A stretch of 64,000 nt of DNA from Aphrocallistes beatrix. Its lineage: Eukaryota > Porifera > Hexactinellida > Sceptrulophora > Aphrocallistidae. Under the pieces are notes generated by a model. It searched no databases. It was not told where the DNA came from and saw only the letters and a list, made by a program, of their open reading frames with translations. The stretch covers positions 2,790,001 to 2,854,000 of the forward strand of contig OY725505.1 in the NCBI GenBank assembly GCA_963281255.1, written 5' to 3'. How positions within the stretch are numbered: position 1 is the first letter of the stretch; each line of letters starts with the position of its first letter. Both the position numbers and the translations under genes were made by a program. Shown here one piece after another: positions 52,801 to 64,000 of the stretch.

Positions 52801-55800
52801 TATTAAGATTGTTAACATTTCCCATCAAAATAGACTCCTCAAGTTACTCTCAAGAAAAAGACTCCGAATGAAACACTACTCAAATTTAGATTATTCTTTT
52901 GCAAATTTCACAGTTAAATAACTAAAATTTTAGGTAATTTAATTGGTGTAGACATGGAGGGGGGTCCAACAGTTCCCCTGAGGACGCCTGGAGAAACTCT
53001 AATATCGAATTAGTGATCAGCTAAACACATTGAAATTTATAATTTAATCACCATCTTTTTATCATAATGTAAATTCAGTGCAAGCTGTTTGGGGTTTTGA
53101 GTTTAGCATAATTATAGTATTATGTTTAACCCAAATTAAATTCCGAATAATTACCTAATTGTTTTCGACTTTAGTGCTATTTTCACTGTAGAATAATCTG
53201 TCGGATGATGTAAGAGGTTTATCAGAGTTGTTAAGCCAACTTTGTGCTATTGCACACGATATCTGGCAACAAAATATCAAATCCTTATAAGGTATTGGTG
53301 CAAAAGGAATCAAACTGAGCAGTTTAGGTGTGATAAACTCAGACACCTTCAATACGTAATCCTCCATTTTATGTCGGTCAAAAGGAAGTCGTTATTTCGC
53401 GATTTTATGGCATACTGCTGACATTTCAGGTTTCGAAATGAAAGATTTCTCCAAATTAAGCCCTATAGTGTGAAGTCACATTCATAAACTAACCACATAG
53501 ATAGATGCATATGTTCTGATTTGACAATCTTCCCAAACCCGACTTGATAATAAGATACCATGTAATCATATCCACTATCAAAACAGAGATACAATTTGTG
53601 GTTCTCGCATGTGCGTAACGGTTTCCTTTTGGGTGAATTCTCTTACCCATATTGTGGTCTTTTGTTTGTGTTTGAATGGGAATTTTCACTGCTAAATTCC
53701 CTTAGATTCAGTTTGTAACCGGACTGCGTTTTCTAAGAGACACTATTACTTCCAAAACTTCAAGCCATGTGAAGCTATATCCATTCAAGGTAAGGTTTCT
53801 AGTTTGAAAGGTTTTAATTAAGTGTAAAGAATAATATTTCGCACATTCTTTATATTTCAGAATGCACCAGGAGAGAACTTTACCATTTCTTGGAATTTCC
53901 TCCATTCTTTAGGAGAGTTGCGTTGCCAAGCCAATTCAAGTAGGAATATTCTAGAATCGAATGGCTTAGATTTAGTGTATATCGGTTTAGCTATAGTACA
54001 GCTTTCAGTTATATTGAATTCAGGCTGTGTAATATTTTCATATTTTATGAAAATGTATTTCATAAATAGTTTCGGACCATCCGCTTCTATTCTAATATAT
54101 AGTACTCAATTCATGCATCACTCTACGAGTGGAATACTCGATTCTTAACAAAAATTAATTGTCAAAAAGTAAGTTGTCTTTTTGAACCTGAATTTGTTTT
54201 AAAAGCGGAACATTCTGCCAGGTGGTTGTGTTCGCTGAACTTGCTATTCCTTTGTTTTAGGTTTTTTCCTGTCCGCGACATCTGAACTTTCCTTATGAAC
54301 TGGAACCTGTGGTGTATGTCTATAGTGACTTAACCATCATCAGCTCAGAAGGTTGTTTAATCATTATTTGGTTCTCCAATCTGTAGATTATATCCTAGAG
54401 CGAATTCCACTTCCCCCGCGAAAATAATTAGCTTTGATTATTAATTTGTAAAGTAATTATATGGTTTGTCCAAAAACTGTCCTTTTGTATGACTTCGGTA
54501 CTAATTGAACAAAATTATTCTCAAATTAAGTTTATGTTAGTTGGTAGTTGTAACAATACAACGATTTGTTTGTTGGTAATGATGCATAAGGTATTGGTGG
54601 AGCCACACTGCATTCTTATGATTCTCGCGAATTCGATTTATCATCTCTCTTTTCTAAGACAACCTTATTTGGTATTGTATCTCCAATTTCTAGGAATTTC
54701 TTCACGAGGTTATTAACTCAAGAAAGTTTGAATAATCATCCTTGTTACCCAATTTACTCCTGAAAGACTAATAATTAATCTTTGTTATGAGTTCTAATCG
54801 AGTCTATCAGATCACGATCCAGGTGGAAATGCTTCCATTCCTTAATTGACTAACATTGAAATTTGATCTGATAAAGTGAGAATGAACCATTTTGCGAAGA
54901 GATTTTCTGGTGATACAGACAATTAGTTGAAACACTCAACGCTAATAAACCATCTGAAAAATGCCGAATCATTCACACTACTTTTCTCAGATCTATTAGA
55001 ATTATATGTCGATATTTACATCCATCATTCCTATAACGAAAACTGTTTGTAATCAAATCTTCTGCACGAATCTTATCACCAACTGTGCCAGATTCACACA
55101 AATCCGATTTTAAATAAATCAGAAAGTTTTTGTTGATATGAACCTTTTTATTTGAAAAGATTTGTTACTCAAGGTTATAGTATGATACAGTACACGGCTT
55201 ATCGTTTAATTTCTATTGAATTTCCTTATCGAGTCAATGCAGAGAACTTAGTTCAATTCAACAGAATAGATCTAGGCACCAATTTCTCTGATTTCACAAT
55301 TAGTATTTCTGTTTAAAATAGTTGTTAAATGCTACGAATTTGCGATACAATGCTACAGGATGGGTTGTCACGAGAGTTATCAAACGACACATTTCATTTG
55401 TTTACATGATACTGGTTGACACCTCTTTATAATCATTTAACATTTTCAATTAATTGCGATTGTTCTAGTATAGTTTCGATTGACACTATTATACTGTTAG
55501 AAATTGGATATATCACCGGATAATGAGTGAACTTTTCGAGTTGTGCTCATTCAATCTCAAATGTTTTAATTTCTCTATCAAGAATGCATCCGTATTTTCC
55601 TTCATTTCTGTAATTTTGTACTTTTCCACTGACTATTAACTATTAAAACCGATGACTGCCTTTTTTTAAAACAATTATTTTCAAGATTTTTCTGGTAAAT
55701 AAAGGATAAATTTTCAAAATTTCGCCATAATTTGGCTGTAAAAGTAGCCAATGGTGTTTTAGCACGAGTGTTACACTTCAGCGGTCTCCATCCTATCATA

Positions 55801-56464
55801 TTAGCGAGTGGCTTCAAGCTCCATTATTTTCTAACACAAATTCTTAATCGATTATTTCTGTTAAGGTTAGTATGTTTGACTGGATTTATTTCGCTCAGCA
55901 CAAATTTCAGTTCTTCTTACGATATGTGTCGCTGTTGTGGATTTAAGACTGCTCCACTTTTGTGGCACTCTTCATGCTTATTAATATCTAAAAAAAAGTA
56001 GATTTGGGTTGTGGTAAGAATTCCAATTTTCCGACCACTAAATTCAGGTTCAAATGATTATTTCGATAACATTACATATATAAATGTTTGAAATGGCGCA
56101 AGCTTACATAATACCCAGTTATGCTGCAACAAGTCGAAAGCTCTAATATAATTATAGATCTAGATCTAAATGTATCCGTAATGCTAGAGAGTTTTTTGGG
56201 GGTAAAATACCCTCATTTTTTGGTGTGCCACAACAAACATTTTTGTGCCAGTGGTAATATATATCAGTTTTAGTTACTCCAACACAAAAATATCGGAACT
56301 AATATGCCATATAATATCCAGTAATATTTCTCAAAATGGATGGATACACAAAGTGTAGAGCAATATTCATATGACTGACTCCATGGGCGTTTCTCTCTAG
56401 TCGTGCACTAATTTCCCTTTGGCATTGGATTGTATTGATATAGCACGGGCATCAAGGGAATAAT

Positions 56465-56645
56465 ATTATATAGTAGCGCGATATGCTCCTTTAGGCGTAT
56501 GATTCCAAAGGTGTTTAGGAGCGTGAAAATTTAGAACATTACCGGATTTACCATATATTATAATGTTATTTAGTTATTTTGGCGTATTAAAATTTATGGG
56601 TTTTAGAGTAGGAGCATATCTCTTGAGGGCTGTATGATACTCTGA
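56465..56645. mobile_element. AGGAGCG element, family G (diverged)
   Basis: Shares TCCTTTAGGCGTATGATT, GTGTTTAGGAGCGTGAAAAT and GAGGGCTGTATGATAC with the copies in the cathepsin introns. Confidence 0.6.
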
Positions 56646-57367
56646 CGGGCACATACATTTGAAATATCTTTGACAAAACTCAGATACTACTCTGCATTTT
56701 TTTCGCTGCATTTATAAATTTTTTAACATTATGCGACGATATCGACTTGGAACCTAGTTATTACCTAATGTTACTTTCTGCTAGATGAACAGGAAGTCTT
56801 TCATGAAAATTAAATATTTAACTCCATAATTAGCTTAAACTTTCGCATACACTCGGCCACAAGTATTGACAAATTCTGATCGTTTAATTCTATAATCATA
56901 GCTTTGTATGCAGATTCCATTTGCGACATATCGTATCTGTAATTATTGGTCATTCTTAATTTATCCCTGATAACATTACATATTCTGACTTTGCAATTTT
57001 TTCTACAAAGTATTATTTATTAGCATCCTTGTTCTACATTTCTAAATTCTCCTATCGCGTTTTATCAATAATTCCATTGTATTTTAAATAAATTCGTTTT
57101 GAGGCAATTATAATCTAATAACTCCAGACATGTTAACACTCTATGCAAATCAATGCATAGCGATTTCAAAACAATATTTTATTTTAAAAATGTCAGTCGA
57201 CACACTGTTAGTGCAGCTCCATTATTTGACTCTTAGGACACGAAATTTTTGAATTCTGATTGGCTAATACATTTTGACACCTTTTGTAAAAAGGTGTGAA
57301 TTTTTCAGAATTTGCACCCAGGCTGAAACCTCTCCCATATAATTAACCTGCGGTTGGCTTAGTGATT

Positions 57368-57440
57368 TTTTCTATTTATAGTAAGACCCCAAACTTGTAT
57401 GGCTTCCCCGCCCAAAATGCCTTAAACAGGAAATGACGCA
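57368..57440 (-). mobile_element. TATA-core MITE, type B, partial (inverted)
   Basis: On the - strand: CATTTTGGGCGGGGAAGCC then TTACTATAAATAGAAAAAAT. One end missing. Confidence 0.55.
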
Positions 57441-59874
57441 ACAAAACACCTCGCCAAACAGGATAACATACGGTCCCAATTTGGGCAATTTGATCCAATA
57501 GAATTTCCAGCAGCGAGCAGACGGAAGGACGGAAGGACTGACGTTATACCCCGATCATGACATAAGGCATCTCCTATGCTAGGAGTTGGACTAAAAGTTG
57601 GTCCATTGTAAGTCCCATTTTGCCCATTTTTAGCTCTGGCATTGCAATACATGCTTACGAACGCTACACATGCCCATATATGGGTATCCACTCTTACACA
57701 TTACTTATACCTATTAATTATTCAATATAATTTCACCTCTCTCGATCATGTACTAAACTATGATATAATACTCCGGACCTACTAAAGGATTTGTCGTAAG
57801 GTATTCGGAGCATGTGGTGCTTATTTATCGATAAATGAAACGCTTCTCAAGAAATGAATTCTCCTTATCCGACATAAAATAAGGTCTTTGGTTTGACACT
57901 ATTCCACTCAGCTAATAAAATGCCTCGTGAAATCTGATTCTCCTCTCTAGAAGGTTATTGAATTTCTAGTAATCCAGGTTTTGAACTATCACATGCATTG
58001 ATAGTGGGAGTTTCTTTTGAAGGTATGCAAGATTATGAGTTTCCTCATCCGTGTTAACTTGATAAACGAATTCTCCTAATCAATTGATTTACCATACATT
58101 ACTCCCACAAATAATCATTATGAATATTAGTCTCTTGTATTTTAATTAATTAATTAACGTCAGATATGTTAGCTTTTTTAGCTACTCTTCTTCAGCGATG
58201 TCTTCCAATCGAACGGATTATTCTCTGTGGGTTTTAATTCCGAATTGGATTTCTATTTGTTGACAGTTCGAGAAAAACTTATTTCTCCTACATCATGATA
58301 TGTATGTAAATTGGAGTTTGAACTAGCCCAAGCTTTTGGCATGAAAATCAACATCAGCTATATTTCTGATTATTTCAAAATGCACCTTTTATTATGCTTG
58401 CATCAATGTATATTTGTCAGAATTTAATTATATATTCATGCAACAGTCATCGGATATCAGGATCACGATCTTGATTTTGAATTTTATTTATTTTAATTTG
58501 AGTCTTTGTTCTTAATACTGCATTAGCAGTAATGATTATATTTTCTAAAAATAAACTTAAACTTTATCGGGTTTATTTTTTACAATGAAATAGTCTAGCA
58601 GGCCAAGTAAGTGAAGGAGGAGGGGATTGGGAATGAATTGATTGTGGTTGATAAATCATGATTTAAATTGTTTTAAATCTACGTAATAGTCTTTAAGTGT
58701 CGCTACAACTCAGCATTGGCGTCTATGCTTAATTCCCTGTAAAAGCAAAACCATATTCACGCATTTAGAATCTCTTCCTGATAGGGAGGCGTCATGATAT
58801 TTCATCCAAATGCATGCATTCAATGAATGATAAAGAGGCTACTCAGTGTGTAGTACACCATTTGATAACCTTTGAAATGGTTACATACAATAGCTTGGTT
58901 GTGTCAATAACCACTATTCCTGTTCTGAACATATAATCTCAGATGGTAAGCAGGTTTAGCCACCTCAAAAAAAGGACATGTGTTCTCCACAAATTACTCA
59001 GTAGACTAACGAAAACAAGTTACAAGCTGTTTTAGCTGGTAATTACATGAATACCTTTTGTTCATGAAGAGATCACAATGCGGGAATATTTGTTTGAAAT
59101 CTACTCCGTTTAAAATACCTACGAATTGGTATTTATGTTTCAGGAACAGAATACTAGATGCTAAATGCTTGGGGGTAACAGATTATTTGATTTTGATGTC
59201 TCTAGGTTTTAGATATGATTTTACACAGTGAATTTATGCTATTGGCGAATTCCTTTGGTAGAGCTCTTATAACGAAATACTGTGTGATTATTCCGTGTGT
59301 ATATTACATTAATCTATCTCTGATTATTCTGATTTCTGATTTATCTGTAGCCATGAATACTAACAGACATTGCGGAAACCTTTTGACTATTAATTTTTTA
59401 AATTAATTAATGAGAAAAGATTAAGTATAATAAAAAGTATTAATAATTCTTGAACTGGAACCTGGTAAGAATCATAGGAAATCGAGATGTGATCATCTAA
59501 AAATTGGCTTCAATTTCCAATGACATCGATTGCATATTTGAAGGTGATTTGTTCCGAAAGTTGGTGAGATTGATTTTATCGGGTAAGTGTCAAATGTACT
59601 TTGAAACCTGTCGTTTGAACAATTTGTTTATGAATAAAGAGTTTATAGTCGAATGGAGAACACAGTTATTTGATGGCATCGAAGTGTCCATTGGTTGGCA
59701 TTGGATCACTCATGCACTGCATTACTTGTCAAAGCCCACATAATTCCTCTGCTCTCCTACAACGAACCATCCTGGGAACCTTAGGTTTCACCTGCTTTCT
59801 TAGTCGCTCTATGTCAGCTGAAGAGATTGTAAATCAATAGATGAGAAGAATTTCATTTTAAATATATATAAATA

Positions 59875-60059
59875 CAGTCGACTCTTAATAGGGTCACTGT
59901 TTAATCTGGTCAACCGCTTAATCAGGACACTTTTGGCAGGACCGGAATAGCTCTCACACATAGAAGCTACTACAAAATATTTTCGGTTAATAGGGTTCTC
60001 CGCTTAATCAGGGCAAAATGTCCTCTGACCGATGTGACCCTATTAAGCGGAGTTGACTG
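59875..60059. mobile_element. pogo/Tigger-like MITE, family P1 (long form)
   Basis: 185 bp, TA-flanked. Left end has lost TCCGCT; right end CTATTAAGCGGAGTTGACTG. Confidence 0.85.
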
Positions 60060-60361
60060 TAGTATATTAAATTGAAAAAAGTTTAAATGGTCATCTTCCT
60101 ATTAGAAATCCCATGTTTAGCTTTGATGGTTTGCATGATGACTAGCCACCACATGACATTATTGTAGCATGTATTACTTAATTCAAGTCACTATTCTCCT
60201 CTTACATTTTTCATGTACAATGCTTTCAACCATAAAACCTCATTATTCAAATCTAACTCTTCAACTACATACATTTTTCTTACCTGTGAAATATGTACTT
60301 TCAGCAGCTTATACTCTGTATTCGACCGTGAGAATGAACAATATATGGAAGTATCAATATA

Positions 60362-60548
60362 CAGTCGACTCCGCTTAATAGGGTCACATCGGTCAGAGGA
60401 CATTTTGTCCCGATTAAGTGGAGAGCCATTTAACCGAAAATATTTTGTATTGCCTTCTATGTGTGAGAGCTATTCCGGTCCTGCCAAAGGTGGCCCGATT
60501 AAGCGGTTGACCCGATTAAACAGTGACCCTATTAAGCGGAGTTGATTG
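60362..60548. mobile_element. pogo/Tigger-like MITE, family P1 (long form)
   Basis: 187 bp, TA at the right, ends CAGTCGACTCCGCTTAATAG and CTATTAAGCGGAGTTGATTG. It lies only 300 bp from the previous copy, in opposite orientation. Confidence 0.85.
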
Positions 60549-61274
60549 TATAGATATTATTAACTTAGTAATATTATTGACGAATGCACAGTTATGCAAT
60601 CCAGGATTTAATCAAGATAATTATGTCTGAGTTTGAGTCCAATCTTGACGCAAAACCAAAATATGCCAATTCAATTACGCCGGCTCTATTAATTTATAAT
60701 TACAATGAATATGGCATGGTATTAGCTAGATGTGGTAGCATAGTGTAATTGTGAGGTTTTATTATTGTTTAATTGAAATTAATATTCACTTTTTAGCCAA
60801 AACTATTTGGAAATATTCTTTAAGATCTTCTCTAGATTATACAACCTTTTTTATTTTAAGAATTTAATGATAATAATGATTATTACTTTATTACAGCTCT
60901 AGTACATGTTTTCAGTTGGATTAAGTGCGAACTTCATAACTCTTATCTGATATTAAAAGAAATGAGGTTATATAGGTTTCTCCTTAAATTTGAGAGAATT
61001 TTGGTTGCCGAATTTGATCCACTATATATCCACTCTATAGGTTAGCTATGCTAAAAATCATTAAAGATTTAAGCTAGACTGAACTCTCTAACTTTCAACA
61101 GAATCAGGAGTGACGTTTTCACTCCTGGTTTGTTGTAGGCAATTTGATGATGAAATTAATTCGAATAAAGATCTGTGCATACCAAGTTCAACTCTTTTCA
61201 TATTTCCAATGCGTATTTGAACTCAACAGACTCAAAATTGGCTACCGTGCTGTCATCAAACCTGTATAAAATTA

Positions 61275-61446
61275 CAGTCGACTCCGCTTAATAGGGTCAC
61301 ATCGGTCAGAGGACATTTCGCCCCGATTAAGCGGAGAACCCTATTAACCGAAAATATTTTGTATTAGCTTCTATGTGTGAGAGCTATTCCGGTCCTGCCA
61401 AAAGTGTCCTGATTAAGCGATTGACCCGATTAAGCAGAGTCGACTG
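61275..61446. mobile_element. pogo/Tigger-like MITE, family P1
   Basis: 172 bp, ends CAGTCGACTCCGCTTAATAG and GATTAAGCAGAGTCGACTG, TA at the left. Confidence 0.85.
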
Positions 61447-64000
61447 TTTTTGAATCTCTTAGTGTGTGTGAGGGATACGCAAGGTAGGCCATTGCCTTGT
61501 TTCCCTGTCCGTCGTCCAAGACGTAGCGAGTTTGCAGAGGACAGCTGTTTTTATTTTGTGCCATGTCAAATCAATACACATATATATCCATAAATAATTG
61601 CAGTTTCCAATCATGGCAAAACCTTTATCTCAGTAGGAGAATAGACGTGAATTATAATATTTCTGCAATGTTTGTTTTGTCTATCTGAGCCATTATTGGT
61701 ACTATTTTAGTTTTTACTTCTTTTGAAAGCTGATATTTTAGTCTGAAAACATTAAATTGATGAATATTTTAATATTTCCATTATTTCTATTCATTATATG
61801 GTTTGTTTGGGTTATCCTTTACCTAAGTTTGCAAGACAGCAAGAATAATTTATGGCTTATTTAGGACTGAAGGAATTTATGAAATACATTCTAATTACTT
61901 TTTTTGTCTAAAATCTTTTTGATGTGTCTTATTTGTATGTACAAAACAATGATTGGCAAATTCAAAAACATAGAAATTTAAAGCAATATTGTGCACTATT
62001 CCTGCACTTCAGACATTTTCAGACACCAACACAGATAAAGAGAGCACTTCTTAAATCGCTTTCAACCAAATTATAAAGAAATAAATACGAATTCTGAACG
62101 AGAGTCGACTACAGAGTTTCAGGCTAAAAATAGTATCATGCAATTATCAGAAAATAGGAGCGCGACGATATGCATTGAAAGTAATTTGAATTTATTTGAG
62201 GGTTATTACAATTGGTGCAATCTTTAATTTGCTTTCAGTGTGTTTCACCCAGGCTTTCATCCAGGCGTACTGGGCGCGCCTAGAGGCGCGTATTTGATCC
62301 CATGGGTCAAAATTAGGCGTATGATTTTTTAGGGTTAGCCGCGCAGCATACGCCTACTTAGGCGCGCGCGGCATAAAACATATATAAAAATGCTATATAA
62401 AAATGAGTCTAGGCGCGTAGAAAAATGGTGACGTACATTTAGGCGTATGACCTTGGAAAGCTGGATGAAACCCTGGTTTCACCTCCGGTGAAAACTAAAA
62501 AGTTAGCTTTGAACTTATGTTACTGATTCATCTCATTACTTTAAATGTATTTTTATTGTATGATATGTATATGTCTAAATTTTTAAGGTAGATTATAATA
62601 ACCCACAGGGGACAAATAATCAAAAGATCTAAGTCAGGGGGACAAACCTCGCCCTGCTTCTACGCCTACCGCCCCGCCCTTTCTGGACACGTAGGTATAC
62701 ATACCCCCTTTGATAATGTCAAGTTCAGGACTAATCTTTTTGCATAGGAGTTCCTTAACATATGCACAAATGTACGCCAAATAATACTTAATAATTTCAA
62801 TGCCATAATACTTATATAACTAATTTACAGTTGTTATTCAATTGCAAATCACTCCCTTATTATGAAATCAGTGAGCTAATGCCCTACTTAGATACACATT
62901 CTATCATTCGCCATCCCTCCTGGCCACTCGAGCACACCCGATTTTTGATTAGAAATCTAGCTGAGATTTGCTTCCATAAGTATCGTCATTTTAAACTAGG
63001 ATTTCTGGCTCTCTCAGACAGATATTCGAGTTTACGTATACTGCGGTGAAAATGCGACTGACTGCTTGCATCAGTATTACAACACTGCTATTGTTGTGGT
63101 AGATTGTTAACAAGAATTCCAATTTTATTTTAATTAATTATATTTTCTGCATTTTTCTATTCACGAGTTTATAGAAAGTGCAATGAATCTCTGAATTAAT
63201 ATTTAAAAAATGATGAAGAATTCGAGATAAATTTCTCCGATTTTCCACAATTTAATTATCCATTCGTTTTCGGGAGTTATCAAATACCTTTGTTCGTTTG
63301 ATCCCACAACAGGATAAGCGAATTGTGTCAGATTCATTAATAATAATAAAGAGGTAATAATCTCAATTTCTCATCTCTCTGTGAATCGAGATCAAAATTT
63401 TAGTATCAACCTCACAATGCTAGTTATGGTTTGTCAAACCATCCAACTACAATTCTTTCATTGAAATTTTAAAGTTGTAAAAGACCATTTGTATGTGTTC
63501 CATTACTTGAATTGTACTTACTTTGCCTTTTCCCCTCCATAATTGTTTCTACCAAAACCTTAGTTTTACACTTGTAGGGGGTTAGTGAAACTACCCTTGG
63601 GTCGGTTAAGTAAGTTCTAGAGTGTAATAACTGATTACTTGCTCTGTTCTATTTCCAGAGGAAAACCAGAATGATTTGTATCAACGAATATATTGAGGAA
63701 TACGCAGAATACGGCTGACTTGCGGAAATTCTAGGTAAGAGGTGCACATTCCAATGGTACATCAACTATGCTGTCCTAAACTGAGTTCAGGAATTTTCTA
63801 TTAAACGAGTTTCTGACAAATCTAGCTTGAAAATTTATATTAATACAAAGAGGCGATAAATGGTAATTATTCAGGGAAGCGTATTCGAATATAAAAGCTG
63901 TCTTGACACGTTTAACTATAATTGTCTCTTACCAGAGCTGTTAATGTGACTGTCTATTCATTAGATTTTACAGCTTTCCACACAATATGTTTAAATCATG
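61447..64000. other. Gene-poor end of window
   Basis: No gene recognised. Contains one large-TIR element (62249-62479). The ORF at 62831-63049 has no recognisable family and ordinary local composition. Confidence 0.5.
62249..62479. mobile_element. MITE with CCAGG/CCTGG ends and GGCGCG-rich body
   Basis: About 231 bp, ends CCAGGCTTTCATCCAG and CTGGATGAAACCCTGG. Interior is rich in TAGGCGCG and GGCGTATGA words, the latter shared with family G. Confidence 0.72.

Larger units (their letters stand above)
52801..59874. other. Gene-poor stretch
   Basis: Only short ORFs of random composition. A family-G relative lies at about 56465-56645, a dispersed motif at 57189-57220, and an inverted, partial type-B TATA MITE at 57368-57440. 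The last is followed by a CGGACGGAAGGACGGAAGG stretch of unknown nature (57430-57690, open on the - strand but unrecognised). Confidence 0.5.

Noticed and set aside
57422-57691. 89-codon open frame on the - strand with cysteine-rich composition
   Set aside because: No recognisable family, no ATG context or splice partners, and it overlaps a MITE edge; probably repeat-derived.
60213-60545. 110-codon ORF
   Set aside because: More than half is the P1 MITE; the rest is random-looking AT-rich sequence.
1-64000. tRNA, rRNA or snRNA genes
   Set aside because: No convincing A/B box pair, cloverleaf or rRNA-like block was found by eye; a covariance-model scan would be needed to exclude diverged ones.

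Overview
The window is metazoan nuclear DNA. It is AT-rich, with spliced genes (GT-AG introns), animal gene families and a dense load of short inverted-repeat transposons. The gene set is cathepsin B-like protease, tweety-family anion channel, Argonaute tail, XRCC2, and coiled-coil/NHL proteins. Together with the compact introns and heavy MITE load, this suggests an early-branching animal. A demosponge is my best guess, inferred from gene-family flavour only. There is no bacterial-type operon, rRNA, tRNA or CRISPR.

Layout. 1-1.3 kb holds a broken integrase of the KRBA2/SCAND3-like (Ginger/gypsy-type) class. 1.3-4.7 kb is transposon debris, including an almost perfect 916-bp palindrome. 4.75-12.8 kb carries three intronless genes for coiled-coil plus NHL beta-propeller proteins: a tandem pair on the + strand (the first frameshifted) and a diverged copy on the - strand. 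The last three surviving exons of an Argonaute gene lie between the tandem pair. 13.48-26.03 kb is a second tandem duplication: two three-exon secreted cathepsin B-like genes, each followed by a copy of the terminal exon of the neighbouring tweety gene. 25.8-33.3 kb is a six-exon tweety-homologue gene on the - strand; its exons join in phase to 602 codons plus stop. 34.7-35.6 kb is an intronless XRCC2 gene. 35.6-64 kb is a gene-poor stretch in which the only convincing gene is an intact Tc1/mariner transposase (DD37E spacing, perfect 28-bp terminal repeats).

Repeats. At least a dozen MITE families are visible: several pogo/Tigger-like families with CAGT ends and TA target sites, hAT-like elements with 8-bp target duplications, mariner-ended foldbacks, about 100-bp elements carrying a TATAAATAG core, an about 500-bp element ending in three adjacent hairpins, and an about 217-bp family ending CATAC..CCAAC. 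Several sit in introns, and their presence or absence dates them relative to the cathepsin duplication.

How the genes relate. The genes do not form one pathway. The window's biology is local gene duplication (NHL pair, cathepsin pair) in a transposon-rich setting, with fragments of neighbours (Argonaute tail, tweety last exon) carried along or stranded.
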